NCBI GenBank assembly: GCA_900321775.1
Contig: ONXE01000098.1
Coordinates: forward strand, 1 to 7,179
Reading direction: 5' to 3'
DNA from: an uncultured Bacteroidales bacterium
Lineage (GTDB): Bacteria > Bacteroidota > Bacteroidia > Bacteroidales > Paludibacteraceae
Length of the DNA: 7,179 bases
The notes below the pieces were generated by a model. That model searched no databases. It was not told the origin of the DNA and was given only the letters and a program-made list of their open reading frames with translations. A program made the translations under genes and the position numbers. Of this stretch, positions 6,672 to 7,179 are shown in pieces; position 1 is the stretch's first letter; each line of letters begins with the position of its first letter.

Positions 6672-6979
6672 CGGGCGATTATGTCCAGCACAAGGAGGTG
6701 CATTACGAGATCGGAAACGTGGAGGCCGGCGGTATCGGCTTCCAGATCAACCATGGCGCGAGCGACACGGAGGAGTCGATCTATCCCAAGAAAGGAGATT
6801 ACGCAGGCGTGCTCGCGTGGCTCGCTCGTCAGAAGGAGAAGGAGCACATCGATTACTACCAGGCGTCGGGTCAGAACCGCAGCAAGATGTGCAGGAAGTT
6901 GAGCGAGATTTTTGGCTGGGAAGTCAGTGAAAACAGTCTCCGAAAGGCAGAAGAAGCACAAAATAATAAGAAAAAATAA
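6638..6979 (+). CDS. Small hypothetical protein sharing the NIxVAGDxVQ motif (113 aa)
   Basis: The ATG lies 34 bases before the end of the upstream gene, in the -1 frame relative to it, without a clear ribosome binding site, so coupled translation is likely. Residues 8-17 read NIQVAGDYVQ, matching the first protein at 8 of 10 positions, followed by VEAGGIGFQI at 28-37; this N-terminal third looks like short beta strands with glycine turns. Residues about 50-105 are charged and helical and include KMCRKLSEIFGWEVSENSLR (84-103), which looks like a compact helical fold. The C terminus is lysine-rich. No signal peptide or membrane segment is seen. I do not recognise the family. The pair may form one complex through the shared motif (inference). 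A terminator hairpin follows about 60 bases downstream. Confidence 0.8.
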   Translation: MEGEVTYNIQVAGDYVQHKEVHYEIGNVEAGGIGFQINHGASDTEESIYPKKGDYAGVLAWLARQKEKEHIDYYQASGQNRSKMCRKLSEIFGWEVSENSLRKAEEAQNNKKK

Positions 6980-6995
6980 CTTTTTTTGAAAATTG

Positions 6996-7022
6996 GGAAA
7001 ATTTTCCTAAACGTTTCCTAAA
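6996..7022. promoter_or_regulatory. Possible operator: palindrome overlapping a 9-bp direct repeat
   Basis: GGAAAATTTTCC (6996-7007) is a perfect 12-bp palindrome. TTTCCTAAA occurs at 7003-7011 and again at 7014-7022, an 11-bp period that places both copies on the same helix face. The set lies where the -33 region of the following promoter should be, and that promoter has no good -33 TTTG, so activator-dependent control is plausible but unproven. Confidence 0.4.
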
Positions 7023-7031
7023 AAAAGGCAG

Positions 7032-7039
7032 TACCTTTG
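7032..7039 (+). promoter_or_regulatory. Bacteroidetes -7 box TACCTTTG
   Basis: The sequence GGCAGTACCTTTGCA resembles the promoter at 6303 and matches the TAnnTTTG consensus. No TTTG lies 19-21 bases upstream, so the -33 element is weak. It would start a transcript near 7044 running out of the window. Confidence 0.6.
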
Positions 7040-7078
7040 CACCGGATTTCAGAAATGAGGTCCGGTGTTTTTATTTTT
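7040..7078 (+). terminator. Intrinsic terminator hairpin with T-run
   Basis: CACCGGA (7040-7046) and TCCGGTG (7061-7067) form a 7-bp GC-rich stem with a 14-nt loop, followed by TTTTTATTTTT (7068-7078). It is well placed to end transcripts of the two-gene cassette. The left arm starts right after the -7 box of the overlapping promoter. Confidence 0.75.
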
Positions 7079-7104
7079 AATGTTTAACAATCGGCTGATC
7101 CAAC

Positions 7105-7164
7105 GCGTGAATAATAATCAATGACTGGCTCGTCACGCAGCAATCCTCAGAGCTATAGTCATTG
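7105..7164. other. Inverted repeats at the window edge, possible structured leader
   Basis: CAATGACT (7119-7126) and AGTCATTG (7157-7164) are an 8-bp inverted pair. It continues inward as GGCTC (7127-7131) with GAGCT (7150-7154) after a two-base bulge. GCGTGA (7105-7110) also complements TCACGC (7133-7138) inside that loop, giving either a pseudoknot or an alternative fold. No open frame begins here. The downstream gene, if any, is outside the window. Confidence 0.4.
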
Positions 7165-7179
7165 AGAAAGGGGTTGCAC

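Noticed and set aside
6539..6961. 140-aa hydrophobic open frame on the - strand
   Set aside because: It is the antisense of both small genes and is disfavoured by their shared protein motif and the + strand promoter and terminator.

Overview
The window looks like a Bacteroidales chromosome segment, probably Prevotella-like. Three independent promoters carry the Bacteroidetes-type -7 box TAnnTTTG, two of them with a -33 TTTG at the usual distance. Shine-Dalgarno sequences are weak, and the envelope proteins resemble those of this order. The assignment is inferred from these signals and not from a database match.

Bases 1-5210 hold three genes on the + strand, closely spaced and probably one transcript. 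The first is a class A penicillin-binding protein whose 5' end lies outside the window. The second is a secreted protein with about 14 TPR-like repeats. The third is a secreted TraB/GumN (Tiki-like) protein that has lost both signature histidines. All three belong to the envelope or periplasm. A strong hairpin spans the TPR stop codon, followed by a 7-bp tandem repeat.

Bases 5211-6335 contain no convincing protein gene but are rich in structure. On the - strand, a Bacteroidetes promoter at 5498-5530 drives a region at 5375-5479 that folds into a closing stem, a central bubble with a side hairpin, and a long apical stem. This architecture recalls 6S RNA. To its right are two elements of the same build, at 5608-5759 and 6017-6161. 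Each has 24-nt inverted arms, a 31-nt left gap carrying a shared 13-mer, a very AT-rich palindrome of 50 or 44 bp, and a 22-23 nt right gap. I do not recognise this element family, and it is the most novel signal here.

Bases 6279-7078 form a compact cassette. It has one promoter, two overlapping small genes (111 and 113 aa, not recognised) sharing the motif NIxVAGDxVQ, and a terminator hairpin. A second promoter abuts that hairpin, so transcripts starting there should lack most of its left arm and may escape termination. The last 100 bases contain inverted repeats, but their function is cut off by the window edge.

The promoters of the - strand RNA and of the 7032 transcript share 21 of 24 bases running from the -7 box into the transcribed region, so part of this accessory region may be under common control.
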